This document shows, piece after piece, positions 9,107 to 18,688 of a stretch of 64,000 nt of DNA. Location of the stretch: NCBI RefSeq assembly GCF_022763305.1, contig NZ_JALEGT010000120.1, positions 1 to 64,000 of the forward strand. Direction: 5' to 3'. The position numbers and the translations under genes were made by a program. How positions within the stretch are numbered: position 1 is the stretch's first letter; every line of letters starts with the position of its first letter. This DNA is from Marivita sp. (GTDB lineage Bacteria; Pseudomonadota; Alphaproteobacteria; Rhodobacterales; Rhodobacteraceae). The notes under the pieces were generated by a model, which was not told the origin of the DNA, did no database searches, and was given only the letters and a program-made list of their open reading frames with translations.

Positions 9107-10408
9107 ATGAAAGCACTTTGGGTCAGTCTGTGTCTGGTGGTGGCGGCGGCCATGGCGTCGGCCCATGAAGTGCGACCGGCGATCGGCGACCTCGAGGTGG
9201 TCGAGGGGCAGGTCGAGATCACTCTGACCCTCAATGGTGAAGCTTTGGTTGCTGGTGTCAGCCTCGAAGGGATCGAGAACACCGATGCCCTCGACGCGTC
9301 CGAAGACGTGGACCGCCTGCGCGCGCTGGAGCCGGATGCTCTGAGAGCCGAGCTCGAGCCGCGGATGCCCGAGTTCATCCGCAGTCTCGACCTGACGGCG
9401 GGCGATACGCCTGTCGCGCTTGAAGCTGTCCAGATCGACGTGGCCGAGGTGGGCAATACCGACCTTCCGCGTGACACGGTCCTGATCCTGAGCGGTCCGG
9501 TTCCAGACGGTGCGCGCACGTTGAACCTTGATTGGCCCGCAGCCTATGGTGCGCTTGTACTGCGCCAGCAAGGCGTAGACGAGCCTTACACCGGGTATCT
9601 CGAAGGTGGGCAAAGCAGCGGACCGATCGCCATTGGCGGCGGGGATGAAGCCAGCGGCTGGATGACCTTCGCAACCTATATCCCGGTCGGCTTCGATCAC
9701 ATCCTTCCCAAGGGGCTGGACCATATCCTCTTCGTGCTTGGCCTGTTCTTCCTGTCGACGCGAATGACACCGCTGCTGTGGCAGGTCTCGGCCTTCACGC
9801 TGGCGCATACCGTGACGCTCGCCATGGCGGTGCTGGGCATCGTGTCCGTGCCGGGCAGCATCGTGGAGCCCCTGATCGCGGCCTCGATCGTCTACGTGGC
9901 GGTGGAGAACATCGTCTCGGACAAGCTGCACCGCTGGCGTCCCTTCGTGATCTTCGGGTTCGGGCTTCTGCATGGCCTTGGATTTGCCAGCGTTCTGGGT
10001 GAGTTCGGCCTTCCGGACGGGCAGGTGGTGCCGGCGCTGATCGGCTTCAACGTCGGCGTGGAACTGGGCCAGCTGACCGTGATCGCCATTGCCTTCATCC
10101 TCGTCTGGTATGCCATCTGCGTCGATCGCGGCGAGGCGGATGTTGCCCCCGCACAGGGGCTCTACGCCGTACTGGCGGTGATCTTCGTCGGCCTTGGTCT
10201 TGCGCTGAACACACCCGGGTTTGCCGAGGTCATGGGCGCATCCGCGATGGTGTTCTTCTGGCCGCTCGCCGCGCTGTCATTGCTCTGCATCCTGTCGGCG
10301 ACTTTGGTTGACCGACTCGACGCGTACCGCCGCTACGTCGCCGTCCCGGCATCGGCCGCGATTGCGCTGGTCGGGGCGTATTGGTTCGTGGAGCGGGTGT
10401 TCCTGTAA
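9107..10408 (+). CDS. HupE/UreJ-like membrane protein
   Basis: This protein of about 433 residues has a signal peptide ending at ASA-HEVRP, a periplasmic domain of roughly 170 residues, and a C-terminal block of six or so membrane helices. The helices carry GLDHILFVLGLFFLS and GFGLLHGLGFASVLGEFG, diagnostic of the HupE/UreJ_2 family linked to metal (nickel/cobalt) handling. No hydrogenase or urease genes are nearby, so the cargo is unknown. The start at 9107 is chosen over ATG 9098 because AAGGA at 9093-9097 is too close to the earlier ATG and correctly spaced for the later one. Confidence 0.85.
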   Translation: MKALWVSLCLVVAAAMASAHEVRPAIGDLEVVEGQVEITLTLNGEALVAGVSLEGIENTDALDASEDVDRLRALEPDALRAELEPRMPEFIRSLDLTAGDTPVALEAVQIDVAEVGNTDLPRDTVLILSGPVPDGARTLNLDWPAAYGALVLRQQGVDEPYTGYLEGGQSSGPIAIGGGDEASGWMTFATYIPVGFDHILPKGLDHILFVLGLFFLSTRMTPLLWQVSAFTLAHTVTLAMAVLGIVSVPGSIVEPLIAASIVYVAVENIVSDKLHRWRPFVIFGFGLLHGLGFASVLGEFGLPDGQVVPALIGFNVGVELGQLTVIAIAFILVWYAICVDRGEADVAPAQGLYAVLAVIFVGLGLALNTPGFAEVMGASAMVFFWPLAALSLLCILSATLVDRLDAYRRYVAVPASAAIALVGAYWFVERVFL

Positions 10409-10430
10409 CCCCGCCGCGTCGCGTCGAACC

Positions 10431-10465
10431 CGGGGGTTGCGCATGGTGCGAACCCCCGCTATACG
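10431..10465 (+). promoter_or_regulatory. rpsB promoter overlapping a GC hairpin
   Basis: TTGCGC (10437-10442), a 17-base spacer and TATACG (10460-10465) form a sigma-70-type promoter about 120 bases before rpsB. The same DNA holds an inverted repeat CGGGGGTT (10431-10438) and AACCCCCG (10451-10458) that covers the -35 box and spacer. The hairpin could end transcripts from the upstream gene, and the long leader leaves room for S2 autoregulation. Confidence 0.55.
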
Positions 10466-10583
10466 CGCGCCACTGACACCACAGGCGGGGTCGGGCCTTT
10501 GGGGGAGACATCCCCAAGCGTCCACCGGTTGGCCATCTGGCTGATACCCCCGCTGAGGATTGAAACCGGAAAGGAAAACGACA

Positions 10584-11363
10584 ATGGCTCTTCCAGAGTT
10601 CACATTGCGCCAGCTGCTTGAAGCAGGCGTGCACTTCGGCCACCAGACGCAGCGTTGGAACCCCCGCATGGGCGAGTTCATCTACGGCGCGCGCAACGGC
10701 ATCCACATCATGGACCTCACGCAGACCGTTCCGATGCTCGACGCAGCGCTGAACGTGATCCGCGAAACCGTGGCAAAGAACGGCCGCATCCTGTTCGTCG
10801 GCACCAAGCGTCAGGCGCAGCAGCCGATCGCAGAAGCCGCTGAAAAATGCGCACAGTACTACATGAACCACCGCTGGCTGGGCGGCACGCTCACCAACTG
10901 GCAGACCGTGTCCAAGTCGATCCAGCGTCTCAAGCAGATCGACGAGCAGATGGCATCCGGCGCCGAAGGCCTGACCAAGAAAGAGCGTCTGGGCATGGAG
11001 CGTGAGCAGGGCAAACTGCAAGCGTCGCTGGGTGGTATCCGCGAAATGGGCGGCGTGCCGGACCTGCTGTTCGTCATCGACGTCAAGAAAGAAGCGCTGG
11101 CCGTGGCCGAAGCCAACAAGCTGGGTATCCCGGTTGTGGCGGTGGTCGACACCAACTGCTCGCCCGAAGGTGTGGATTACATCATTCCGGGCAACGATGA
11201 CGCCGCCCGCGCCATCAGCCTCTACTGTGATCTCGTGTCCCGCGCAGCGCTGGATGGCATGACCGCCCAGATGGGTGCGGCCGGTGTCGATCTCGGTGCG
11301 CTCGAAGACACGCCGGTCGAGGAAGTTCTGGCAGAAGTCGCCGCCGAAGACGCCGCAAGCTGA
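10584..11363 (+). CDS. rpsB: 30S ribosomal protein S2
   Basis: This 259-residue protein of the small ribosomal subunit joins late in assembly near the neck of 30S. The start block [20 protein letters not shown] and the central [14 protein letters not shown] are diagnostic. The in-frame ATG at 10560 is rejected because the family begins at MALPEF, with AAGGAAA just before it. The C-terminus carries a short acidic/alanine tail typical of alphaproteobacterial S2. It lies directly before tsf, the conserved rpsB-tsf order. Confidence 0.97.
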   Translation: MALPEFTLRQLLEAGVHFGHQTQRWNPRMGEFIYGARNGIHIMDLTQTVPMLDAALNVIRETVAKNGRILFVGTKRQAQQPIAEAAEKCAQYYMNHRWLGGTLTNWQTVSKSIQRLKQIDEQMASGAEGLTKKERLGMEREQGKLQASLGGIREMGGVPDLLFVIDVKKEALAVAEANKLGIPVVAVVDTNCSPEGVDYIIPGNDDAARAISLYCDLVSRAALDGMTAQMGAAGVDLGALEDTPVEEVLAEVAAEDAAS

Positions 11364-11398
11364 GCGTTACCGCGTCGTTACATCGATATGACAGGGCA

Positions 11399-11420
11399 GG
11401 GCCGTCGAACATGACGGCCC
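11399..11420 (+). other. rpsB-tsf intercistronic hairpin
   Basis: Arms GGGCCGTC and GACGGCCC around a six-base loop lie between rpsB and tsf. No T-tract follows, so this is more likely an attenuator, processing site or mRNA stabiliser than a full terminator. Confidence 0.55.
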
Positions 11421-11453
11421 ACACCGCCCGAATTTGAAATGAGGAGAGCCAAG

Positions 11454-12329
11454 ATGGCGATCACAGCAGCACTCGTTAAGGAACTGCGCGAACTGACTGG
11501 CGCAGGGATGATGGATGCCAAGAAAGCCCTGGTCGAAAGCGACGGCAACATGGATGCCGCCGTTGACTGGCTGCGCACCAAAGGCCTCGCCAAGGCCGCC
11601 AAGAAATCCGACCGCACCGCGGCCGAAGGTCTTGTCGCGGTCAAGGTGGATGGCGGCAAGGGCGTGGCTGTCGAAGTGAACTCGGAAACCGATTTCGTCG
11701 GCAAGAACGCTGAATTCCAGGCGATGGTCGATGCCATTTCCGGTGCCGCGCTGACTGCAAGCGATGTCGAGGACCTCAAGACCAAGGAAATCGGCGGCAA
11801 GACCGTTCAGGACATGATCACCGACAAGATCGCCACCATCGGCGAAAACATGTCGCTGCGCCGCATGTCCACCCTCGAAGGGGGTCAGGTCGTGTCCTAC
11901 GTGCACAACGCGGCAGCCGACGGCATGGGCAAGATCGGCGTTCTGGTTGCGCTGTCCGGCGACAACGAAGCCTTCGGCAAGCAGGTCGCGATGCACATCG
12001 CCGCCGTGAACCCGGCGTCGCTGTCCGCAGCCGATCTCGACCCGGCGGTCGTCGAAAAGGAACGTCAGATCCAGATCGACATCGCGCGCGAATCCGGCAA
12101 GCCCGAGCAGGTCATCGAAAAGATGATCGAAGGCCGCATGAAGAAGTTCCTCAGCGAAGTCACGCTGCTGGGTCAGGCCTTTGTCGTCAACCCGGACCTG
12201 ACCGTCGAAGACGCGGCCAAGGAAGCTGGTGTCGAGATCACCGGTTTCATCCGCCTCGAAGTCGGCGAAGGCATCGAGAAGAAGGTCGAGGATTTCGCGG
12301 CCGAAGTGGCGAAGGCCGCTCAGGGCTGA
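11454..12329 (+). CDS. tsf: elongation factor Ts
   Basis: This factor releases GDP from EF-Tu so that it can be recharged. The 291-residue length is normal. The N-terminal UBA-like block ([21 protein letters not shown]) and the TDFVGKN core motif near residue 80, which contacts EF-Tu, are intact. ATG 11454 is chosen because GAGGAG lies seven bases before it; the ATG at 11439 overlaps that ribosome site. A strong terminator follows, closing the rpsB-tsf operon. Confidence 0.97.
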   Translation: MAITAALVKELRELTGAGMMDAKKALVESDGNMDAAVDWLRTKGLAKAAKKSDRTAAEGLVAVKVDGGKGVAVEVNSETDFVGKNAEFQAMVDAISGAALTASDVEDLKTKEIGGKTVQDMITDKIATIGENMSLRRMSTLEGGQVVSYVHNAAADGMGKIGVLVALSGDNEAFGKQVAMHIAAVNPASLSAADLDPAVVEKERQIQIDIARESGKPEQVIEKMIEGRMKKFLSEVTLLGQAFVVNPDLTVEDAAKEAGVEITGFIRLEVGEGIEKKVEDFAAEVAKAAQG

Positions 12330-12362
12330 GCCCGGCAGTCAGCCACATTTGATCGAAAAAGG

Positions 12363-12398
12363 AAGCGGCGCTGACATAATGGACAGCGCCGCTTTTTT
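12363..12398 (+). terminator. intrinsic terminator of rpsB-tsf
   Basis: Eleven-base arms (12363-12373 and 12384-12394) pair perfectly around a ten-base loop and lead into six T residues. Confidence 0.92.
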
Positions 12399-12519
12399 GG
12401 GAGCAATGGACCGACGCCATTTTGGGGATGACGCGGCCCCTTGACTGGGTCTGACACGCTGCCCGGGACAGGCCCGTGCCATGGCGCCAGCCAAGCGACT
12501 TACGAATGAGACCCGCAGA

Positions 12520-12560
12520 GCCAAGGTAATATCATGGGTGCGGGTCCCGCGTTCCTTGGC
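12520..12560. other. inverted repeat inside the tsf-luxR spacer
   Basis: GCCAAGG (12520-12526) and CCTTGGC (12554-12560) enclose a smaller GCGGG/CCCGC hairpin. They lie in the 256-base spacer (12399-12655) between convergent genes, which has no gene of its own. Two more short inverted repeats follow at about 12605-12635. It may be a stray structured RNA or a remnant; no promoter or T-tract is clear. Confidence 0.3.
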
Positions 12561-12655
12561 TGAAATTGCCACCACTCACGGAACATCACCACTTTGCCAA
12601 TTTACCTTGGGTCAAGGAAGTCCGGATTTCCTGACCTCACGGTTTTTTCACGCGC

Positions 12656-13417
12656 CTAGCGATCGCTGATGAACATCTGGTTCTGCAACGCGGCCTTCAG
12701 CACGGCTTGCGCCGTTGTATCGACATTGAGCGCCTCGCGCGCGAGCCTGAGGTGCTTTTCCACCGTGGCCGGTGTAAACCCAATGATCGTCGCGATATCC
12801 TGCATGGTCTTGCCGCCGCCGACCCATTCCAGCGCCTCGCGCTGGCGTCGCGTCAACGTCTGGTGCGGCGGCGTATAGGGCAGGGTCAGGATCTTGAGAT
12901 GCACGATGTTGTTCATCAACTGGATCAATTCGCCCGAGCGCGCCCAGAGTGCATCCACATCATCCTGCGTCAGATCATCCCGCGCAACCAGTGCGATGGC
13001 GCCCTTGGCGCGATCCGACAGACTGCGGAAGCTGATCGAGTATCCCGCGGTCAAACCATGCTGTGCATTGAAATCGAGGATGCGACGCTCGGCTTCGGTT
13101 ACGGCGCCGCTGTCCATCATCATCCGCAGAACCGTCCAGCTTGCCGCGCCGTCGTTCTCGAGCGCCCAACGCACCATGGGCGCAGACCGGTAGAGCCCGT
13201 CATGGACAAACGCGTTCACATAGCCCGAGTCGATGTTCGACAGGATGATGAAATCATCCGGATCACCCAGAGAGGTCGCGGTGCGGAATCGCGTGAAGCC
13301 ATAAAGCAGCCGGTCGAACCCGAACTCCGCCATCCGACGGCAATGCAGGTCCCACAGCTCTTCGATGCTGTTGGAATGGGTCAGGTCAAGAAGAGCAGCG
13401 CTTTGTTCGGGCGTCAT
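12656..13417 (-). CDS. LuxR-family regulator with autoinducer-binding domain (solo)
   Basis: This 253-residue protein has an N-terminal Autoind_bind-type domain (residues about 15-165) and a C-terminal LuxR helix-turn-helix (LTRRQREALEWVGGGKTMQDIATIIGF, then TVEKHLRLAREALNV; quoted in two parts). No luxI synthase lies in the window, so it is a solo receptor that may sense signals made elsewhere. At the place where AHL receptors usually carry an Asp-Pro pair the sequence reads YRSAPMVRW, an apparent Asp-to-Ala change that could alter ligand choice; this rests on alignment by eye. The spacer upstream is unusually AT-rich. Confidence 0.88.
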   Translation of the reverse strand: MTPEQSAALLDLTHSNSIEELWDLHCRRMAEFGFDRLLYGFTRFRTATSLGDPDDFIILSNIDSGYVNAFVHDGLYRSAPMVRWALENDGAASWTVLRMMMDSGAVTEAERRILDFNAQHGLTAGYSISFRSLSDRAKGAIALVARDDLTQDDVDALWARSGELIQLMNNIVHLKILTLPYTPPHQTLTRRQREALEWVGGGKTMQDIATIIGFTPATVEKHLRLAREALNVDTTAQAVLKAALQNQMFISDR

Positions 13418-13952
13418 TGCAAGCCACGGCGTTAAGGAACATCCGTGTTTAGGGCGGCTTTGCGCGATTTGTCTATACTTGCGGACATCTTTATATTACA
13501 TAATACTGATTATACGAATTATAGATGACCTGAAATCCACACATCTCAAAATGTTTTCAAAGTGTTGCCGGCAGATATTAATGCAGCCGACAGCGTGCAC
13601 TTCCCCTTTTTCAACTCTGCGCCCGTTCGAGGAACACTCCACGCAGATCGGAATCGCTCCGATGTCCGAGTCACCTGTTGATGTTACACAGAGCGGCTGA
13701 TCGAGGCACTGACTCGCGCCAAAAGACGGTTTCACACTGTTCCGATGTACTTTCCGCCACGTCAGGGCAAAAATTAAAAACCATTCAAAAACAGCGTCTT
13801 GATGCGCATTCCGCAGAATTTTCGGACGTTATCCTCATGTGTCATAAAACCGTTACGCAACTGTCACAAAAGCATGGCCAAAGCGCTCTAGACCCGGCGC
13901 CAACGGTCATCAGGGGGATGGCCGAGAGATATCCAACCAAGGAGCTGACATA
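13418..13952. other. 535-base divergent luxR/pstS regulatory region
   Basis: No gene is supported here. The half next to luxR (about 13470-13560) is markedly AT-rich compared with the rest of the window and must hold the luxR promoter. The half next to pstS holds the Pho box (13839-13871) and a possible -10 element CTCTAGA at 13886-13892. AAGGAG precedes the pstS start. Confidence 0.6.
13839..13871 (+). promoter_or_regulatory. Pho box of the pst operon
   Basis: Three seven-base units, GTGTCAT, CCGTTAC and CTGTCAC, are spaced eleven bases apart and separated by four-base AT-rich linkers (AAAA, GCAA, AAAA). This is the PhoB direct-repeat pattern. It ends 82 bases before the pstS start, and PhoB is encoded at the end of the same operon. 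Confidence 0.88.
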
Positions 13953-14990
13953 ATGTCCGTTAAACTCTCCGTATCTGCACTGGCCATCGCAGCCGTGTCC
14001 GCAACCGCTGCCGCAGCCCGCGACAACGTTCAGGTTGCCGGGTCGTCCACCGTCCTGCCCTATGCCTCGATCGTGGCCGAAGCGTTCGGCGACAACACCG
14101 ACTTTCCGACACCGGTCGTCGAATCCGGCGGTTCGTCCTCGGGCCTCAAGCGCTTCTGCGAAGGCGTTGGCGAAAACACCATCGACATCGCAAACGCATC
14201 GCGCGCCATCCGTGAAAGCGAAATCGCGGCCTGTGCCGAAAACGGCGTGACCGACATCATTGAAGTGCGCATCGGCTATGACGGCATCGTGTTCGCATCG
14301 CAGCAGTCCGGCCCGGCCTTCACAGCCTTCACACCGACCGACATCTTCAACGCCATCGGCGCGAAGGTTCTCAAGGACGGTCAGATCGTCGACAACCCCC
14401 ACACCAGCTGGTCCGAGTTCAACGCAGACCTGCCGGATGCCGAAATCGCGATGTTCATCCCCGGCACCAAGCACGGCACCCGCGAAGTGTTCGAGGAAAA
14501 AGTCCTGCTGATCGGTTGTGAAGAAACTGGCGCGATGAAAGCGATGATCGACGGCGGCATGTCCGAAGATGACGCGGAAGACGCCTGCCTCGACGTCCGT
14601 CAGGACGGCAAGTCGGTCGACATCGACGGCGACTACACCGAAACCCTCGCCCGCATCGACGCCAACACCAACGGCATCGGCGTGTTCGGCCTCGCGTTCT
14701 ACGAGAACAACACCGACAAGCTGAAAGTGGCCACCATGTCCGGCGTCGAGCCGACAACCGCCACCATCGCATCCGGCGAGTACCCGGTCTCCCGCCCGCT
14801 GTTCTTCTACGTGAAGAAAGCACATATCGGCGTGATCCCCGGCCTGAAGGAATACGCGGAATTCTTCATCTCCGACGATCTGGCAGGCCCGAACGGCCCG
14901 CTCGCCCAGTACGGCCTCGTGTCCGACCCCGAGCTGGCAAAGACCCAGCAGATGGTCGCCGACGAGAAGGTCATGGGCGCAGACATGTAA
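13953..14990 (+). CDS. pstS: phosphate ABC transporter substrate-binding protein
   Basis: This periplasmic protein (345 residues) captures inorganic phosphate for the PstCAB importer. It has a signal peptide (residues 1-about 22, ending ATAAAA) and the phosphate-loop start VQVAGSSTVLPYAS with VESGGSSSGLKRF further on. It belongs to the alphaproteobacterial PstS_2-like type rather than the E. coli type. It follows a clear Pho box and has AAGGAG before the ATG. A hairpin with T-tract after the gene probably keeps its expression above that of pstC and the rest. Confidence 0.95.
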   Translation: MSVKLSVSALAIAAVSATAAAARDNVQVAGSSTVLPYASIVAEAFGDNTDFPTPVVESGGSSSGLKRFCEGVGENTIDIANASRAIRESEIAACAENGVTDIIEVRIGYDGIVFASQQSGPAFTAFTPTDIFNAIGAKVLKDGQIVDNPHTSWSEFNADLPDAEIAMFIPGTKHGTREVFEEKVLLIGCEETGAMKAMIDGGMSEDDAEDACLDVRQDGKSVDIDGDYTETLARIDANTNGIGVFGLAFYENNTDKLKVATMSGVEPTTATIASGEYPVSRPLFFYVKKAHIGVIPGLKEYAEFFISDDLAGPNGPLAQYGLVSDPELAKTQQMVADEKVMGADM

Positions 14991-15014
14991 TCGCACCCGC
15001 GATGCAATCCTTGC

Positions 15015-15044
15015 GGAGGCGGCTGCAAACGCCGCCTCCTTTTT
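15015..15044 (+). terminator. partial terminator between pstS and pstC
   Basis: Arms GGAGGCGGC (15015-15023) and GCCGCCTCC (15031-15039) with a seven-base loop are followed by a T-tract. Its place inside the operon suggests partial termination that yields excess binding protein. Confidence 0.85.
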
Positions 15045-15079
15045 CTTGAGACATCCTCGCTGAACACCTTGGGGGCACC

Positions 15080-16552
15080 ATGCCGCTGCTTTGGCTTTTC
15101 CTGCTCATTCTCGCAATCGCTGCCGGTGCCTTTGTCATCGCGCGCATGCGGGTCATGGCCATGTCCGGTCAGGACCGGCGCTCCCTGCATTCTCTTCCGA
15201 ATTACTACGGCAGCAATGCCGCGATGAAATCCGCGATCCCTGCCCTGCTCGTGCTGGTGGTCTGGTTGATCGCGCAACCGTTCTACGTGAACACTGTGGT
15301 CTCCGGGATGATCCCCGACGACGCCATCGCCCAAAGCTCGTCGCGCGGGCTCGTTCTGGCTGAGGTGCGCCGCGCCGCCGACGGGATGGACCTGGCGATC
15401 GCCACCGGCAACATGACCGAAGACGAGGCGCGCAACACAGACGCCGACGTCGCGGATGTCACCGAGCGTCTGTCCACTGCCGGGGCCATCATCACGTCTG
15501 AGCTTACCCAGCCGATCCTGCGCGCCGCGCAGCAGTTCCGCGTGCTCAACAGCACCGGCTATCAGATCATGACGATTGTCGTTCTGCTGATCGCCATCGC
15601 GGGCGGCGCATGGGCCGTTCGCGAGACCCAGCCGAAGTTCCGCGCCCGCAATGTTGTCGAACAAGGCGTGCGCGTCCTGCTGATCGCGGCCGCGTCCATC
15701 GCCATCCTGACGACCCTCGGCATCGTCCTGTCGCTGGTCTTCAACACCATCGAATTCTTCCGCCTGTATCCGGCTGCCGACTTCTTCTTCGGCACAAGCT
15801 GGGCGCCCAGCTTCTCGGGCCGTGGTGGTGCGTCGGATCTTGGCATCCTACCGCTGCTCTGGGGCACGTTCTACATCTCGATCGTGGCGCTGATCGTGGC
15901 GGTGCCGGTCGGCCTCTTCTCTGCGATTTACCTCTCCGAATACGCCAGCCCCAAGGTGCGTGCCTTCGCCAAGCCGATGCTCGAGGTTCTGGCCGGTATC
16001 CCGACCATCGTCTACGGTCTCTTCGCCCTGCTCACCGTCGGCCCGCTTCTGGTCAGCGTCTTTGGCGATGACGGCCTCGGCTGGATGCAGGCGGGCACCG
16101 CCGTCATGACCGCGGGTCTGGTGATGGGCATCATGCTGATCCCCTTCGTGTCCTCGCTGTCGGATGACATCATCAACGCCGTGCCGCAGGCGATGCGCGA
16201 CGGGTCCTACGGGCTTGGGGCCACGCAGTCCGAAACGATCCGTCAGGTCGTGCTGCCGGCCGCCCTGCCCGGCATCGTCGGCGCGATCCTTCTGGCGGCA
16301 AGCCGTGCCATTGGCGAGACCATGATCGTCGTTCTGGGCGCCGGGGCAGCCGCGCGCCTGTCGCTCAACCCGTTCGACGCGATGACGACCGTCACCGCAA
16401 AGATCGTGTCGCAGCTGACGGGCGACTCGGATTTCGCATCGCCCGAAGCCCTTGTTGCCTTTGCACTTGGCATGACACTCTTCGTCATCACGCTCGGGCT
16501 CAACATCTTCGCCCTCTACATCGTGCGCAAATACCGGGAGCAGTACGAATGA
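15080..16552 (+). CDS. pstC: phosphate ABC transporter permease PstC
   Basis: This inner-membrane subunit pairs with PstA to form the phosphate channel. At 490 residues it is longer than the 320-residue E. coli protein: residues 1-190 add an extra membrane-anchored domain with its own helices, usual in Alphaproteobacteria. The permease core carries the ABC-coupling loop near residue 375 (AMRDGSYGLGATQSETIRQV). Its stop overlaps the ATG of pstA (ATGA at 16549). Confidence 0.94.
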   Translation: MPLLWLFLLILAIAAGAFVIARMRVMAMSGQDRRSLHSLPNYYGSNAAMKSAIPALLVLVVWLIAQPFYVNTVVSGMIPDDAIAQSSSRGLVLAEVRRAADGMDLAIATGNMTEDEARNTDADVADVTERLSTAGAIITSELTQPILRAAQQFRVLNSTGYQIMTIVVLLIAIAGGAWAVRETQPKFRARNVVEQGVRVLLIAAASIAILTTLGIVLSLVFNTIEFFRLYPAADFFFGTSWAPSFSGRGGASDLGILPLLWGTFYISIVALIVAVPVGLFSAIYLSEYASPKVRAFAKPMLEVLAGIPTIVYGLFALLTVGPLLVSVFGDDGLGWMQAGTAVMTAGLVMGIMLIPFVSSLSDDIINAVPQAMRDGSYGLGATQSETIRQVVLPAALPGIVGAILLAASRAIGETMIVVLGAGAAARLSLNPFDAMTTVTAKIVSQLTGDSDFASPEALVAFALGMTLFVITLGLNIFALYIVRKYREQYE

Positions 16553-17871
16553 CCGACGCCAGCATGGACAGCGCCCCGATCAAGGGCAGCCTGATTCAGG
16601 TCGACGCCCGCACCAAAAAGCGGAACGCCGCGGAAAAGCGCTTCAAGGCCTATGGTCTTGTGGCGATCCTCATCGGTCTTTTCTTTCTCGTCGTGCTGGC
16701 AGTCTCGATCCTGCGCTCGGGCATCCCCGCGTTTACCCAGGCCGAAATGACGCTCGAATTCACCCTGACACAGGAGGAGTTCGATGCCGCAGAAAGCCAG
16801 GTCCTCAAGACCAAGGCCTATGAGGGGATCTTTATCGCCAAGCTTCAGGACGCGCTGACCGAAAAAGGTCTGACCGTTGCCTTCGACGCCGCCGCCATCG
16901 AACGCCTTCTGGGCAAGCCCGGCAGCACGATCCGCGAATTCTACCGGGCAAACCCCGATCAGATCGGCACGCCGGTGACCTTCAGCCTGCCCGCCTCGTC
17001 CCGCGTGGACGGTTATTTCAAAGGCCGGGTCAGCCGCGACACCGTTGTCGACAGCCGCTTCTTCGAAGCCAGCGACCTTGATCTGGTGGATGCGCTGGCT
17101 GATGCAGGCATCATCGTGCGCAACTTCAATTGGAACTTCATCACCGGGTCGGATTCCGGAGTGGACAACCCCGGCGGTGCAGGCATCGGCGTTTCGGTGA
17201 TCGGATCGTTCTTCATGATGCTGGTGGTGCTGGCCCTGTCCCTGCCCATCGGCGTGGCAGCGTCGATCTATCTCGAAGAATTCGCGCCGCAGAACTGGTT
17301 CACCGACCTGATCGAGGTGAACATCTCGAACCTCGCCGCCGTGCCCTCCATCGTGTTCGGCATCCTTGGCCTTGCCGTGTTCATCCAGTTCATGCACCTG
17401 CCCCAGTCGGCCCCGCTGGTCGGCGGTCTGGTGCTGACGCTCATGACGCTGCCCACGATCATCATCTCGACCCGCGCCTCGCTCAAGGCGGTGCCGCCGT
17501 CGATCCGCGAAGCGGCGCTGGGTGTGGGCGCGTCCAAGATGCAGACCGTGTTCCACCACGTCCTGCCACTGGCCGCCCCCGGCATCCTGACCGGCACCAT
17601 CATCGGTCTGGCGCAGGCGCTTGGCGAAACCGCGCCGCTTCTGCTGATCGGCATGGTGGGTTTCATCGCCCGCGCCTATCCCGAAGGCGTCGTGTCCGGC
17701 TTCATCGATCCCAACTCGGCCATGCCCGCGCAGATCTACACATGGGCCGCCCGCGCCGATGCCGGGTTCTATGAAAAAGCCTGGGGTGGAATCATCATCC
17801 TGCTCATCTTCCTCCTGACGATGAACATCATCGCGATCATTCTGCGCCGCCGTTTCGAGCGCCGCTGGTAA
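16549..17871 (+). CDS. pstA: phosphate ABC transporter permease PstA
   Basis: This is the second channel subunit, 440 residues. Residues about 20-200 match the DUF3333-type N-terminal extension found on alphaproteobacterial PstA, with one membrane helix (LVAILIGLFFLVVLAVSIL). The C-terminal half has the permease helices and the coupling loop IREAALGVGASKMQTVFHHV. Translation is coupled to pstC by a four-base overlap. A 51-base gap leads to pstB. Confidence 0.94.
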   Translation: MTDASMDSAPIKGSLIQVDARTKKRNAAEKRFKAYGLVAILIGLFFLVVLAVSILRSGIPAFTQAEMTLEFTLTQEEFDAAESQVLKTKAYEGIFIAKLQDALTEKGLTVAFDAAAIERLLGKPGSTIREFYRANPDQIGTPVTFSLPASSRVDGYFKGRVSRDTVVDSRFFEASDLDLVDALADAGIIVRNFNWNFITGSDSGVDNPGGAGIGVSVIGSFFMMLVVLALSLPIGVAASIYLEEFAPQNWFTDLIEVNISNLAAVPSIVFGILGLAVFIQFMHLPQSAPLVGGLVLTLMTLPTIIISTRASLKAVPPSIREAALGVGASKMQTVFHHVLPLAAPGILTGTIIGLAQALGETAPLLLIGMVGFIARAYPEGVVSGFIDPNSAMPAQIYTWAARADAGFYEKAWGGIIILLIFLLTMNIIAIILRRRFERRW

Positions 17872-17922
17872 ATTGGATCCCGTCCCATGTACGATATACC
17901 ACACCACACACAGGAGACTGCC

Positions 17923-18684
17923 GTGACGGACGTCAAGATTAAAGCCAAGGACGTACAGGTCTATTACGGTGACACTCACGCCATCAAGGACGTGTCGGTC
18001 GAGATCGAAAACAACACCGTCACCGCCTTCATCGGCCCGTCGGGCTGCGGCAAGTCCACCTTCCTGCGCTGCCTGAACCGGATGAATGACACGATCGACA
18101 TCTGCCGCGTTCAGGGCGACATCCGCATTGATGGCGAAGACATCTACGACAAGCGCGTCGATCCGGTGCAGCTTCGGGCCAAGGTGGGCATGGTGTTCCA
18201 GAAACCGAACCCGTTTCCGAAGTCGATCTACGACAACATCGCCTATGGCCCGCGCATCCACGGCATGGCCCGCAACAAGGCCGAACTCGACGATATCGTC
18301 GAACGCGCCCTGCGCCGCGGCGCCATCTGGGACGAGGTGAAGGACCGCCTTCAGGCTCCCGGCACCGGCCTGTCGGGCGGCCAGCAGCAGCGCCTCTGCA
18401 TTGCGCGCGCCGTGGCGACCGAACCCGAGGTCCTGCTGATGGACGAGCCCTGCTCGGCGCTCGACCCCATCGCAACCGCCCAGGTCGAGGAACTGATCGA
18501 CGAATTGCGCCAGAACTACGCCGTGGTGATCGTGACCCACTCCATGCAGCAGGCCGCGCGCGTCAGCCAGAAGACCGCCTTCTTCCACCTCGGCAATCTC
18601 GTGGAATACGACGACACTTCCAAGATTTTCACAAACCCCGAAGACAGCCGCACCGAAAGCTACATCACCGGACGGATTGGATAA
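17923..18684 (+). CDS. pstB: phosphate ABC transporter ATP-binding protein
   Basis: This ATPase (253 residues) powers phosphate import. Walker [10 protein letters not shown] (about residue 38), signature [14 protein letters not shown], and Walker [14 protein letters not shown] are intact. The GTG at 17923 is preferred over the in-frame ATG at 17887 because AGGAG lies six bases before the GTG, whereas the ATG has no ribosome site and would add twelve unmatched residues. Confidence 0.95.
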   Translation: MTDVKIKAKDVQVYYGDTHAIKDVSVEIENNTVTAFIGPSGCGKSTFLRCLNRMNDTIDICRVQGDIRIDGEDIYDKRVDPVQLRAKVGMVFQKPNPFPKSIYDNIAYGPRIHGMARNKAELDDIVERALRRGAIWDEVKDRLQAPGTGLSGGQQQRLCIARAVATEPEVLLMDEPCSALDPIATAQVEELIDELRQNYAVVIVTHSMQQAARVSQKTAFFHLGNLVEYDDTSKIFTNPEDSRTESYITGRIG

Positions 18685-18688
18685 GACC

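Noticed and set aside
13365..13700. 111-codon frame in the luxR-pstS spacer
   Set aside because: It starts inside luxR on the other strand, runs through the AT-rich promoter region, and has no ribosome site or domain.
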